Positions 39,028 to 51,100 of a stretch of 64,000 nucleotides of DNA are shown here, in pieces. The notes beneath the pieces are model-generated. The model saw only the letters and a list, made by a program, of their open reading frames with translations, searched no databases and had not been told where the DNA came from. A program made the position numbers and the translations under genes. How positions within the stretch are numbered: the first letter of the stretch is position 1; each line of letters begins with the position of its first letter. Origin of the DNA: Ixodes scapularis (lineage: Eukaryota > Arthropoda > Arachnida > Ixodida > Ixodidae); the NCBI RefSeq assembly GCF_016920785.2, contig NW_024609951.1:186001-250000 (forward strand), written 5' to 3'.

Positions 39028-39640
39028 GACCGAGGACGACAAGGTCCGTCGTTTGCTGGAAAGACAGTCATACAAGATTTTCTATCGTTGCCCCGAAGTC
39101 CCCGGCAACCGTCACCATCCTTGTTGCAGAATGCAGGAAATACGAAGAACTCGACGGCGCACGAATTTCAAAAGGCCCTTTTGAACACCTTCCCGAAGTG
39201 GCCCACAGCATTCCAATGGACAACGGTCTGACTACCTTGATACGCACCATTATTCGTGAGGAGCTTTTAGAATTCAAGGCGCAGCTACGGACGGCTCACG
39301 ATGGTCTGCAGTCCAACGGAGAACTCCGAAGTATTCAAACTACGATCGAGAACGAGATGCGTGCTGCATTGCACCCCTTGACGACTACGTCACCTGCTTA
39401 CTCACCAGCGGCACCCGCAGTCACCTCGCTCTTAGCCTACCAGACGTTCCCCGCTACGCACCCGCCAGCTTAACGAAATCAACCGCGTCGCAGAATAGAC
39501 ATCTGGAAGACCGAGGACCGGCAACCTATATACTACTACTGCCATACGCCTGGCCACGTTCTGCGCTACTGCCGTCGGCGGCTGCATGACGCTGGCTACC
39601 ATCGATTTCTCCCAACAAATCGCAAGCATGATACTCGAAC
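39028..39640 (+). pseudogene. gag: Ty3/gypsy gag, C-terminal part with zinc knuckle
   Basis: After the foldback, gag resumes with TEDDKVRRLLER, then shifts frame near 39100 to ATVTILVAECRKYEELDGAR and EVAHSIPMDNGLTTLIR, the usual end of arthropod gypsy Gag. A degenerate CCHC knuckle, YYYCHTPGHVLRYCRRR, lies at about 39534-39585 with the first Cys changed to Tyr. Reverse transcriptase sequence begins fewer than 100 bp later, so the roughly 100-residue protease is deleted. Confidence 0.65.
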
Positions 39641-42397
39641 CTGGTGACACAAGAGCAGAGAAGTTCAGCTCAACACCTTACGAGGTACTGTGACACGTTT
39701 GACTTCGGCACTGATACACTGCAAAGTACACCAATTGTACATCATCACACTGACACTGATGACTCACCACCCGTTCGAAATAGACCATACAGAGTTGCCG
39801 CTCCTGAACGTCGAATCATTCAACAACAGATCGATGACATGCTTAAGAAAAAGGTTATTGAGTCATCATCCAGCCCGTGGTCCTCTCCGGTTGTGCTAGT
39901 GAAATAGAACGACGGCTCCTGGTCCTTTTGTGTCGATTATCGCAAACTCAACAAAGTCACCCGAAAATATGTCTATCCGCTACCCAGAATTGATAACACG
40001 CTCGATAATCTACAGGACTCCTCTTATTTCTCATCAATGGACCTGCGCACTGGCTATTGACAAAATCCGCTTGCCGATACCGATAAACCGAAGACTGCTT
40101 TCGTCACATCCCAAGGTCCTTATGAATTCACCGTAATGCCTTTCGGCCTTTGTAATGCGCCTGCAACCTTCGAGCGCATGATGGACTCCTTGCCGAGAGG
40201 ACTAACGTGGAACATATGCTCGTGTTATCTTGATGATGTTGTCGTCTTTTCAACCACGTTCACAGACCACTTACAGAGGCTCCGTCAGGACCTTGACTGC
40301 TTCCGCGCTGCTGGGTTGCAACTAAACTCCAAAAAGTGCACTTTTGAGGGAGTACGCCCGGATCCTCAAAAATACAGGCAGTATTCAAAATTCCAGTCCC
40401 GAAAAAAATAAAAGATGTGCCGACATTTTGGATCTATGCACATATTTTCGCAAGTTTATACGGGGTTTCTCGGATATTTCCGAACCACTTAACCAGCTGC
40501 TCCGTACAGGGGTTCCCTTCAACTGGACTCTGGCCCAGCAAGATTCTTTTGGCACACTCAAGAAAACTCTAACATCCGCTCCTATCCTCGATCATTTCAT
40601 TGAAAGTGCGGATACTGAAAGAAGAACAGACGCCAGCTGCCATGGCATCGGGGCTGTCTTCGCTCAGGTCATCAACGACACGCAGTGCGTGATCGCATAT
40701 GCAAGCCGTACTCTTACCAACTCTGAAAGAAACTTTTCTATTACAGAAAAAGAGTGCTTGGCCGTCATTTGGGCAATCTCAAAGTTTCGGCCATACCTCT
40801 ATGGCTCTCTCTTCTGGATAATAACAGATCACCACACACAACTTGCTGGTTAGCTGCTCTCAAAGGTCTCTCGGGACGACTTGGCCGATGGACCCTGAAA
40901 CTACAGGAATTCGATTTTACAGTTGTATTCAAATCAGGTAGAGAACATCTCGATGCTGACAGTTTATTCCGATGTCCACTCCCTTCTAACATACCTGCTC
41001 CGAATCATTTTTCTACACTCGATATTACTGCCTGCTCCGAATCATTTTTCTACACTCGATATTATTGCCACTGCCACGCTAGATACCGTCAATATACACT
41101 CCTGCCAGGTGGAAGGGGGTGGACTAAGACCACTAATTTTCTATCTTCAAGAAATCAGCACGCCTTCCCCCACTCCACGCATCAAGCGTCGCGCATGGCT
41201 CTTCCAACTTCACAACGGCCCCCTCTACAGAAGAAATTATGAGCCACACGGACAACCCTGGCTACTCGTCGTCCCTCGCCGTCTCCGAAAAGAAATCATA
41301 AAAGCAAATCACGGTGACCCAACCTCTGGTCATCTAGGATTCGCCAAGACGTACTTCAGAACACGCACAAAATACTTCTGGAATGGTATGCACCGCTTAA
41401 TTAACAAACATGTCAGGGCATGCCGCCAGTGCCAAACGAAGAAAAAAAACATCGACCAAGCCTGCTGGAGTCTTGAGACCCATTCCCCACCAAGTCATTC
41501 TATTGAACGCCTTGGTATCGGTTTCTTAGGCCCTCTTCCCTGCTCGGCGCAGAACTACAGATGGATAATAATGGCCTTCGACTACTTTACCCGATGCGCT
41601 GAAACTAAATCAGTGTCAGCCGCTACAGCCCCTGAACTCGCTGACTTCTTCCTTCACTCCATACTTCTACTGCACGGAGCCCCGCAAGCCATAATTACCG
41701 ACCGCGGCACTCTCTTCGTCGCAAAAGTCCTTAATGAGCTTTGCGACCTCACGAGCACTGTCCATCATATCACAAGCGCTTACCACCCTCAAACAAACGG
41801 CCTCGTCGAACGCCTAAATCATACATTGACCGACATGATATCTATGTACATGGCAGAGGACAACGCAATTGGGAAACCATTCTGCCCTATACGTCACATA
41901 TGCATACAACGCTGGTCGCCAAGCTACCACCAATTATTCTCCATATTATCTCTTACACGCACGTGAACCCCAGTCAACGATGGGCACTCTCTTGCCCTAC
42001 CTTGATGACACATCCCTTGATAGTTACGCTGAAGATATATTATGTCGTGCGGAAGAAGCTTGCCAACTTTCGCGCATTTAAACATTAAGGTGTCAACAAG
42101 AGCAAGTCCTCCGCTATTCCGAAACTCATACTTCAGTTGAGTACACAGTGGGTGAAAAGGTACTCTTATGGACACCGTCTCCAGTTCCAGGCAAGTGCGA
42201 CAACTGCTCAAAAAGTTTGAGAGGCCATACCACATACTTCGCCGAATCTCCGGGACCAACTACGAGGTCGCCCGGTTTCACCACACTCTGACCATCGCTC
42301 AAAACAAACAGACATTGTTCATGTTGCACGCATCAAGCGTTACCACCGTCCTGCACCTTAGCGCCGGATTCCGGCGCTTTCTGGACGGGCGAGTAAC
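39641..42397 (+). pseudogene. pol: Ty3/gypsy pol (RT, RNase H, integrase), degenerate
   Basis: Order seen: RT start with RPYRVAAPERRIIQQQIDDM (39770-39835); VDYRKLNKVT; MPFGLCNAPATFERMM (40134-40180); catalytic YLDD at 40225-40236; RNase H with DASCHGIGAVFAQV and YASRTLTNSERNFSITEKE; integrase HHCC with HLGFAKTYF and CRQCQ; DDE core with FDYFTR, ITDRGT and HPQTNGLVERLNHTL; and a C-terminal VGEKVLLWTPS module near 42150. Breaks: TAG at 39905, TGA replacing Trp in GYW (about 40057), several frameshifts, and a 37-bp tandem duplication (40994-41067). No env frame is seen before the 3' LTR. A dead copy. Confidence 0.85.
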
Positions 42398-42497
42398 TGT
42401 GGTGAAGGAAGTGGTAGAAAAAGAAGTCAGTTTGCCCGAGACCGCCATCGTTCTGTCAACTATTACCCTATTAAATGAACCCTTCTCAAGTCTTACT
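42398..42497 (+). repeat. 3' LTR of Ty3/gypsy element
   Basis: TGTGGTGAAGGAAGTGG...AGTCTTACT, about 85 percent identical to the 5' copy; the final CA has become CT. The divergence between LTRs points to an old insertion. Confidence 0.75.
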
Positions 42498-43119
42498 ATA
42501 TCTAAATATATAAATATATCATGCATAGCAAACGTTGACAGGTGTCTACTGTGTTAGCTCACAAAGGAGCTTCTATCATCCGTTACCCATAAAATACTTC
42601 ACGCCGTGTCAAAGTGAACGATCTATAGAAAAACAAATATAGAAAAACAAGTCCGTACCTGTAGATAGGCCGCATAGGGTAAAATTTCAACTTCTCTGGT
42701 GTATAGTCCGCGGACTATACACCAGAGAGAGACGGAGGGAGAAAAAAAATGGAAGTAGTGGAGAGATTGACAGCCGGAGCATACGGTACTATATTATTCT
42801 CCATAAAACGTTTTGGGGACTATATATCCGCATTTAATTGCTCAAAAGAGAATTGATGAAATCTGTTCAATTGTTATTTCAGATTTTATAAACATCATAA
42901 ATTGGACATATGCCTGAAAATGCCCATGTACGAAACATAGCGTCGCGTCTACCTATCGGCCTTGAAAATTTCAATGTGCGTTAAATTGGAATCAACAAAT
43001 GCACTAACAAGGTGACAATATTTTATTAATTAGTAGGCATACAAAAGACGACGTCCAAGACTTGCAACTTGATGTAGAGCTTGAAAAAACTCGTGATTGT
43101 TAAATGTTCACTGATTTAA
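42498..43119. other. Spacer with an exact palindrome
   Basis: No gene. AT-rich apart from the 36-bp palindrome at 42693-42728. Confidence 0.4.
42693..42728. repeat. Perfect 36-bp palindrome
   Basis: TCTCTGGTGTATAGTCCG followed directly by its exact reverse complement, no spacer. Centre CCGCGG at 42708-42713. Followed by a GA-rich stretch. Confidence 0.85.
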
Positions 43120-43579
43120 CTGATAATAATAACAATAATAATACATTTATTGTATGGAGCACAGCAATGTTTGCGTGACGGGTGCATCAAAGCCAAAACA
43201 AGGCTTGTGGGTTGCTACCCGAAAATTAACACTTTAAACATTGCTACCCGGTATACAAAAGGGAAATAAGACAGATTGACATACACACGTCCTTAGAATG
43301 TCCCAAGGTCATAGTCAGCAGTTGGGTGCATGCAACACACAGAATCACACTTCCAAATAATGATGCAAGTACATAGATAAGGTTTAAAATAGCTTAATAT
43401 AAAAAAATAACGATAATCACAAAGACCAACATGTCGCGCCTGATGAGGAAAGGAAAAAGAAAAAATTGTCAGGCGAAAAACGAAATTGCAGTACACGGCG
43501 TACAACGGGCGATTGTCCAGGACGTCCAGGCTACACAAGTGCAACCCACACTGGGAAACACTAAACAAAGTAAAGCAGA

Positions 43580-46430
43580 GATCATCAAAGACTCATACTT
43601 CTAAGTGATTTCTTAAGTTTACGGAGCGAGGTGAGGCCTAGAAGCTCGGTCGACAGCTGTGAGAAAAGCTTTGGAACGTAATATGCTCGCGTACTTTTAC
43701 CGTATCGGGTTTGCGCAACAGGTATTTGGAAAGGCTGCACGTGTCGGAGGGAACGAGATGATTAGCTTAAACTTTTTGAATTCAGAGCTCCAGGAATGTC
43801 GCAGAATAACTGTATGAACATAGAGGGTGTGAAAGTCAGGCATTTGAAGAATTTTGAAAAGGGTGGTGTCTTCAGGGTATTTGCATGATATAGGAGACAC
43901 TCCTTAGGATCGCTTTAAGGATGCTGTCAATTCTAGCTCTCCAGAAAGCGGAACAATTACCAGAAACTGTTATGCCATACCGAAGGATACTGTACCCAAG
44001 AGTATGAGGAAGAACCTTACAAACAGAAAGAGGCATGATGCATTTGGATTTATATAAGATACAGCTAGCGCTTCTTAATTTTTTGCTAATATATGCTAAA
44101 TGGGCATGCCATTTTAGGCCACTATCGAAAAATATACCAAGGTATTTAACACTACTAGCGTACTCTAAGGGGACACAGGCGCACTGATTACAAGCAGATG
44201 AGTGTAAAATAAAAGGAATGCTGAGATTGATTGTTTTATGTGGATAGTAGAAACACATTAGTTTTGTTTTCTTTACATTGATAGCGATTAGATTTTTCTC
44301 AAACAAGTCCATGACCGCAGTCGCAGGGTGCTGTAACTGGTGAATCGAGTCTACGTAATTAATATGTTGCGACATGATCACAGCGTCGTCTGCATACTGA
44401 TAGATCTTGCATCCTGGTACATAGTTGACGATGTCATTTGCAAAGATGTTAAACAAAAGGGGTGACAAAATTGAACCTTGCGGTACACCTGCTTTTAGTT
44501 TGGTTCGTGAGCTTTGAAAACCTCCAGCAGATACCAGCTGGGAGCGATTGTCAAGATAGCTCTCAAAAAAAGAAAAAAAGGTGCCACGGAAGCCTATGCT
44601 GTGAAGTTTACGTAAAAGTAACGAGTGAGTAACGGGGTCGAACGCTTTAGATAGAATAGTGTTGACGTGACAAGGTTATTACCAAAACCAGAGTAAAGAT
44701 AATCAGAAAAATCTTCCAGAAGGGGCTGTGTGCCCTTCCCATACACGAACCCGAACTGAGTCGTTGACAATATATTAAATTTATCTAAAAAAACGTCATT
44801 ACCTGAAACACATGCTTTTCGAGTATCTGCACGATTATCGGTAGAATAGAAATCGGTCGATGATTCTCGATGTCATTTTGGGCACCACCTTTGTATAGAG
44901 GACGCACTATAGATATTTTAAGGTCGTCGGGAATCAATTTAGCCTCAATAAAGCCCTTTAACATAAAAAGAAGGACCGCTTTGAGACAGACATATTTTCT
45001 GCGAAGAACGGAGAGACGAATGTTGTCAATTCCAGGCGACTTGCTTGGCTTAAAGCTAAACAAGATCGAGTGCAGATGCCTCTCTTGGAGTGGGAAAAGC
45101 AACGCAGAGGAGCTGACAGTGTTACCTATAGGAGTTGGTGGATTTCTCGCCTGTCCAGAAAAAGTTGCAAAGAAAGCGTTGAAATTTTCTACATGACATA
45201 AATTACCGCCAAAAATTTCGCTTCATCCTATCGTCGATAGAGTGGCGCGTGCTAGTTCCACGAAATTCATTAATTAGGAACCAAGTTTTTCGTGCATCTG
45301 AACGAAATTCTGCTTATTTTTTCTGGTAGTAGTTTTGTTTGGCAGATCTAATCATTGCGTTGACTTTGTTGCGAAGGAATTTAAAGTCTGACTTCAACTG
45401 CACATTGTTAGGTGAACGACGGCATCTAGCCCATAAAACATTTTTATCGCTAATTGCTGTTAAAATATTTGTATTTAGCCATAAGAGGTCAGGGTTACGT
45501 TTTTCTTTTATGTACACCTCTTTCGGACAGGTATTCTAGAATTGTTCAAACAAAAGAACAAAGGTTTTATATACGTTACTGTGGTGGACGGGCTCCAGAC
45601 ATCCGATCCAGTCATATGACGAGACTAGCTTATCAGAGGCACGATTGTCTATGCTTGTTAGTTTAATACGGCCCGGTAATTTGCGCGATGCCAAGTTACC
45701 AAAAGAACAACGACAGGCCAAAAAGTAGTGGTCAGCAAGTTTTTCCGTAATAATTGCCGATTTAACAATCGACGCAGATGTTCTGATGTTGATATGGTCA
45801 ATGCAGGAGCAAACTAGTCTGTCTATTATAAACTCCTCGCGAGTTGGAGCATTAATAGTGCACTCTATCCCATGCGTTGAGGAGATGGTTAAGTATTTGC
45901 ACACCGTAGATTTGGTCGTGCTTAAGATGTCAATATTGAAATCTCCTACAACGCATAACTGGTCATGCATGGTGAGACTACTTATGTAAGAATCAAGTTC
46001 TTCCAAAAAAGACCCAACGTTCGTGGAAGGCGGTCTGTAGACTGCCAAAAAACTTACTGAGTTGCCGCGTTTCCTAGAGAAAGGGCGACACACTGCGTGA
46101 TTTAAGTAGAAAGAAATATTAGTAATGGACCACTTCTCATTCACGAAAACCGCGATGCCACCTCCATGACCGGAACACCGCGTGTAGAATTTACCTATAT
46201 ATCCTGGTAAAGAAAATTGATCTGTAGCAACAGAGGAAACGCTTATTTCTGTTAAAACAAAGACATTTACCAGCGAACTAATATCCCTTGAAATTATCTC
46301 GAATTCATTCCAATGCTTTCATATGCTCATTATATTAATGTGTAAAACAGACAAAGAGTGGTCATGACAGACTCCAAGAAACTTTCTGAAGGACGGAAAA
46401 TCTGAAACCTGAGCGAAATTGGTAATGCAA
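43580..46430 (-). pseudogene. LINE ORF2: endonuclease and reverse transcriptase, broken
   Basis: Reading right to left: endonuclease start INIMSI then TGA where Arg is expected; VFVLTEISVSS with the catalytic Glu; VYRPPSTNVGSFLEEL; CVVGDFNIDIL; SCIDHI; LADHYFLACRC (46400-45680). Then the linker KQNYYQKK (45320), the RT with FKPSKSPGIDNIRL and ISIVRPLYKGG, GVPQGSILSPLLFNIF (about 44430-44480) and catalytic YADD in YQYADDAVIM (about 44390), and a C-terminal segment to 43580. It is split over at least five frames by frameshifts (near 45530, 45300-45110, 44780 and 43870) plus the stop. The usual full length of about 900 residues is preserved. Confidence 0.8.
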
Positions 46431-47408
46431 CTAGATAATCTTTTCAAGGTCTAACTTATGGTTGATCCTCACAGGGAGAGAACCCTCTACCTTTCTGGCG
46501 TATATCTTAGCCCTTGTCACCCACACGAATTTATAGCCTCGCTCCTTGCCTCTCTGTCTCGCCTGCCAAAACAGCCCCTTGTTCGCACGAGTCAGGTTGT
46601 CGTTTAAGTACAATTTGGGGAAAGGACCAACGTGACTGAGTGAGGGAAGCTTTCCCCGCGCTTCCATCCACGATTCCTTCATGCTGACCGAAGCAAATCG
46701 GATTAGAATCGGCGGGGCCTTTTCGCATTTGGCAGGCAAGCGATGTATAGCGAGTATATCGGTTTTGTGGAAGTGAGAGATGTTCAGCTTTTCCGCGAGA
46801 GACTCAATTAAGGATAATAGGTCTTCTTTAGGCGAGACAGGAAGTCCGTGCACTTCGACGTTGGAGAGACGACTGTGCTGTTCGTTGTCGTTGAGCGCGC
46901 CCCGGATCTCTTGGATTTTGGCTGCTTGTATCTCCACAGTTGACTTGAGTTGCGACAGTTCATCCTGGAGACCTGTGCAAGTTTGCTCGTTCGCTGTTGC
47001 CAGCTTGAGAAGACGGTCATAGTCAGCGGAGAAGTCCATGGACTGTTGAATTTCGTTGATTGTCTCCCTTAGGCTCTCAACCAGTGGCTTTACCAATAAG
47101 AGTTGGTTGAGCTGCGCCGACAAAGACAGGAGGGAATCTACACTTACTTTCAGGGTGAGCAGCCCATCCAGCTTCTCAGTCACGGCAGCCGGCTGAGCAG
47201 ATAGATTCTCCACACCCTGCGAGGCTTCGATCCCACCAGAAGGTCCCGCTTGACTCTCTCTCCCACGGCATGTCCGGCATATCCACTTGTCACGTTTAGA
47301 CTGACCCATATTGGTGAACGTCTTGTCGGCGATACCGGAACAAGTCTGGCCCAAATGGTAAGCACCTTTGCAGTCTGGGCACGACATGTGCCTTCCATCG
47401 GTCTCCAC
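46431..47408 (-). CDS. LINE ORF1 protein, 325 aa, intact
   Basis: Open from ATG to stop. Residues about 8-50 form a PHD-like zinc finger: SCPDCKGAYHLGQTC then WICRTC. Residues about 85-175 are rich in Leu/Gln heptads (a likely trimerising coiled coil). The C-terminal half has NVEVHGLPVSPKEDLLSLIE, DILAIHRLP and PPILIRF, the RRM/CTD layout of CR1/Jockey ORF1 proteins, which bind the element RNA and act as chaperones. It lies upstream of ORF2 on the same strand. It is the only intact long frame in the window, in contrast to the wrecked ORF2. Confidence 0.8.
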   Translation of the reverse strand: METDGRHMSCPDCKGAYHLGQTCSGIADKTFTNMGQSKRDKWICRTCRGRESQAGPSGGIEASQGVENLSAQPAAVTEKLDGLLTLKVSVDSLLSLSAQLNQLLLVKPLVESLRETINEIQQSMDFSADYDRLLKLATANEQTCTGLQDELSQLKSTVEIQAAKIQEIRGALNDNEQHSRLSNVEVHGLPVSPKEDLLSLIESLAEKLNISHFHKTDILAIHRLPAKCEKAPPILIRFASVSMKESWMEARGKLPSLSHVGPFPKLYLNDNLTRANKGLFWQARQRGKERGYKFVWVTRAKIYARKVEGSLPVRINHKLDLEKII

Positions 47409-47420
47409 TGACTTGGTTCA

Positions 47421-48134
47421 CGCCACACACTCGATGGTTGGAGTCATAGTTGAACCGACGCGCAGAAAAGGTGGCGAAATACGTGCACTGCCGTTTGGCG
47501 CGAGAAAAGAGCAGCGAAGTAATGACCTAAGGCAATGAGGCAGGTAGCATGTCAGGATGGCTGCAGGTCTCTGCACACTGACGGCACGACGGGGCACTGA
47601 GAGCAGAATAAGGGAAGGTGGATACCCAATACAGTAAACCTGCCGGCGAATCTAAAGGGCCGGGTCAGACAGCAGCTGGGAAGGGTGGGAGAAGGCATGA
47701 GACGCCACGATACTTGGTCATAGATGGTCACCCAGGCATTTCCTGGAGCGTCAGAGTTTCTAGGCCTCACGGTGACAGAAAGCCCGAGACAGCTCTCTTG
47801 AAGATATCCCGTCGAAGATGATCATGACAAGGTCAGCACAACCCCAGACATCAAGTCTGTGGTCGGTTTGCCTTGCTGCATACCCGACCCGGAAGAATAA
47901 CATGGAGCCAACGGTTTTAGCAACAAGAAACTGCATTTAATAAGACAAAGACAATCACAATACTAACATGGTTATTTCAGCTCGGCGGAAATCGGCCGAC
48001 TGCCCTCGCGCCGCTCCTGTCTCGCCTTATCTAGGCGAGCGGCACGAGGCGCGCGTGGCCGGCTGCTTGCCGCCACCTTGCGGCCGAATGATGGCCGCGG
48101 TATTTTGGGTACCGGGCAACCGTGTGCCCCCACA
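47421..48134 (-). repeat. LINE 5' region and possible LTR fragment
   Basis: On the minus strand 48134 starts TGTGGGGGCACACGGTTGCC, which looks like an LTR start, with ATTAAATGCAGTTTC (a poly(A)-like word) near 47935. Further on (47880-47421) there is C/T-rich sequence upstream of LINE ORF1 that may be its 5' UTR. I cannot place the border between the two. No coding region is supported. Confidence 0.35.
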
Positions 48135-51100
48135 GATCTTCGTCCGCAGAAGTATGCCAGATCACGAAGCTACGAAATTCATATTTTGTAGCTTTGAGTC
48201 CATCCCCTTTACACCAGACAAATACTTCACCTCATTACGTAGAATAAGTACAATAAATTTAAAGAGCCTACCGGAAATCTAGTAAAGAAACTCCATTTGT
48301 TCATAGGTGACGTGGCACCTATTCATATGACGTAATATTTCTCGATGAATCTAGCGGCGGAACTGAATTGGAGGACGAGGGGAGAGGAGGAGATGGAGGA
48401 GAAGGAGGAGAAGGCGACGAGGAGAAGAGGAGGGGAGGAGGAGAGGGTACGGAGACGGAGGAGGGAAATACCCTCCCCTCCGTACCAACCCTACCGCGTC
48501 CTCAGTAGCTGCGCTCAAATTTCGCATTGCAGAAATTTGTAAACGTGTGTGTTTTCTTTTTTTTTTGCGTTTATAGCTTTTATGATGAGCACCGAATTGG
48601 AATCTGAATGCTGAATTTCAACGAGCTACAAAAAGCAAAACAAATATTCAGCTTCTTTTATGATGGCAAATCGTGATAACGACAGCGTTGCGCCGCAAGC
48701 AAGTGCGAACGTGCCCCGAACGGATATTTGTCGATTGACCGCCGCATATTTGCTTATGTCTTCTTAGTTGCGACTTCGAGCACCATTACTTCCACAATTT
48801 TTTTTTTTTTTTGCCGCCAATGGGACGTTAAAACTGCAATACCGCAAGCATAGAATCGTACAATACAAACCAGGCGATTTTGCAGACAGCGAACAAAATA
48901 AAAAAATTCTGGTGCCTACTGATACAATAGCGCATGTCCGTCAGCAGATATCCCCATGATCATGATAATATGCTCCATCTGTGGTACGATGTGGAGTATT
49001 GGGTAGAAAAGGAACGCAGGTATGGAGCATTTGTGTTGGCACCAATAATTTTAAACTTTTTGGCAGACCCCGTGTCCACATATCACTTTCGATCGCCGTC
49101 TGTGCAAATGTCTCCCTATCACGGTTAAATAATACCAATTTGTATTTAAAAAAAAGGGCGGAAATCACCATTGTGAGCGACCGTTTTCTTTTCAGCCCAC
49201 TAACCGCTGCAGCAGAAAACGTTTCCACAGTCGGTTGGCGGTCGTATTTTTTACCGGATCCCCTTCGAAGTATCGCACATCAACGTAACCCGGCCGCCTT
49301 TGCCTGACACTGGGTGTGAGCGGTGTGCACACGTCGTGTCCGTATGCTTGATTGAGCGCGTCGGTGTATCGACGTGGACGACTCTCCGAGGTCACAACTT
49401 CGAGAAACTCCGTACGCCTAACACATCAGACGATGTTTCTCGGAGCCTCTGCGAAAGTGTAAAGCTTGATTCAATACCAGGGATGTATTAAAATTTAATT
49501 AAGTATGCCTTATATATGCGCTACGTATAAGCATGTCTTAGATCGCCGCACAGGCAGCCGTTTCCGTTTAAAACAACAAACGCAAACAGTTGAGTGTATA
49601 CATGCGTGGCGTGCACACAGTAACGTATCATAACTGCATCTGTTGACCATAAATATCCAACTAGAGTATCTCCCCCTGCATATAATAATAGTGGCAAGCG
49701 ATGAAAACGGAATAAAAACCCGCAATCATAAACTTGTGCTGCATAAAGTGTGGTGCATTTCTGAAGTCAAACACGACGTAATTTAGGCACCACTCTCTTG
49801 GAAGTCAAATTTATGAGTCTCTTGAGTACGCGGGCGGAGGCGAGGAAGTGAATCCACACGGGCGGTTCTCTCCAGACTATCTACACGTTCGGACTATGAT
49901 ATGACTTTTTTCGCTGTCCGTACTCTAATAAAGCCGGAATTGTTTTCTATGTGTGCGGTGCATGATAATGTTTTGATTTGCATATGATGCACCGGGTGCG
50001 TACTGCCTACATAAATAAAAACTTTATGGATTCTGCCAAAGTTCGCCCAAGTGCGTATTCCTAGCCTACGATCAGAATTGTGCCTGTCTCAAATACGTTA
50101 CTCAAAATACAGTATTTTAATTGCTTTAGGAAGGATTCCGATGTCTTGCAGATACATTTGATCGAGAGTAATTGCTACTCTATCTTAATTAGATGTAAGT
50201 ATCTTGTATTAATTGTTTTAAATACATTTTTAAATGTTTGCCACAAAATCGGAATTGCAGATGAACTTTTTTTTAGGCGAATAATATTCCGCACTCCCCA
50301 GCGCAAAGTTGAACCGCTCGCAAATAAGTGGAAACGACCAAACAATGAACAGAAAACAAGCGCAGAACCAAAGATGCGGACTCGAAAAGCCAGCGATACG
50401 ATAAATAAAAAGTAATAAAAAAAAAACACGCAAAATTTTGTTTTTTATGTTTAACCCTGTTCCGGCAATAATTACAATAGCCTGACCCTTTCATCAGCAT
50501 AGCGACTGCAACAAAACTGAAAACAATCTAAGAGCAAGGTGAGCTCTCGAAATGCCAACAATGAGTCCTCCCAAAGTTGTACGCTTTTTTGAAGGGGTTG
50601 CTGTAGCTTAGTATGAACAATAAAATAATCGACAACCGCGATAAGGCAGTTGTGCTTTTTCGTGCCCAGCTGCGTCTTTCTTTTTCAAGTTTAGCCATCT
50701 TTAAATACAGCGTTTTGGGTACCTGACTTGAAGAATGTGCAGCACGTGACATGCCAGCTACATGACAGCCCTCATGTAATTGACTCATTCTTTCACTTAT
50801 AACATTTCTTTAAAGTGAACTCCGGATATAGTGACTCGTGGCGCTTAGTAACACAATGAGTCCAAGGTGTTCATGATAAAACCACCAACAGATGTGATAA
50901 TCATCAGAGTGACTATAGGTAAAGTTTCCTCTTTTTGCTCATTTGTCTAAAATATATTGTAACATGCACCAGTGATGTATGCTCCTTGAGGCTGCACAGA
51001 ATAGCGCTGCAATTTTATTTTATTTGCTTCCATTGCTCACAAATGAGGCATTCTAGTGTCACTGAAGTCGATACAATTTACACAATCCGGAAGTATCTTC

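Larger units (their letters stand above)
43120..47420 (-). mobile_element. CR1/Jockey-superfamily LINE
   Basis: Two-ORF non-LTR retrotransposon on the minus strand: ORF1 (46431-47408), ORF2 with apurinic endonuclease and reverse transcriptase (about 43580-46430), a 3' UTR, and an ATTATT-type tail (43120-43150). An APE endonuclease upstream of the RT and an ORF1 with an N-terminal PHD-like finger point to the CR1/L2/Jockey group. The 5' end is not defined; 5' UTR may extend beyond 47420. ORF2 is broken, so the copy cannot supply its own reverse transcriptase. Confidence 0.8.
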
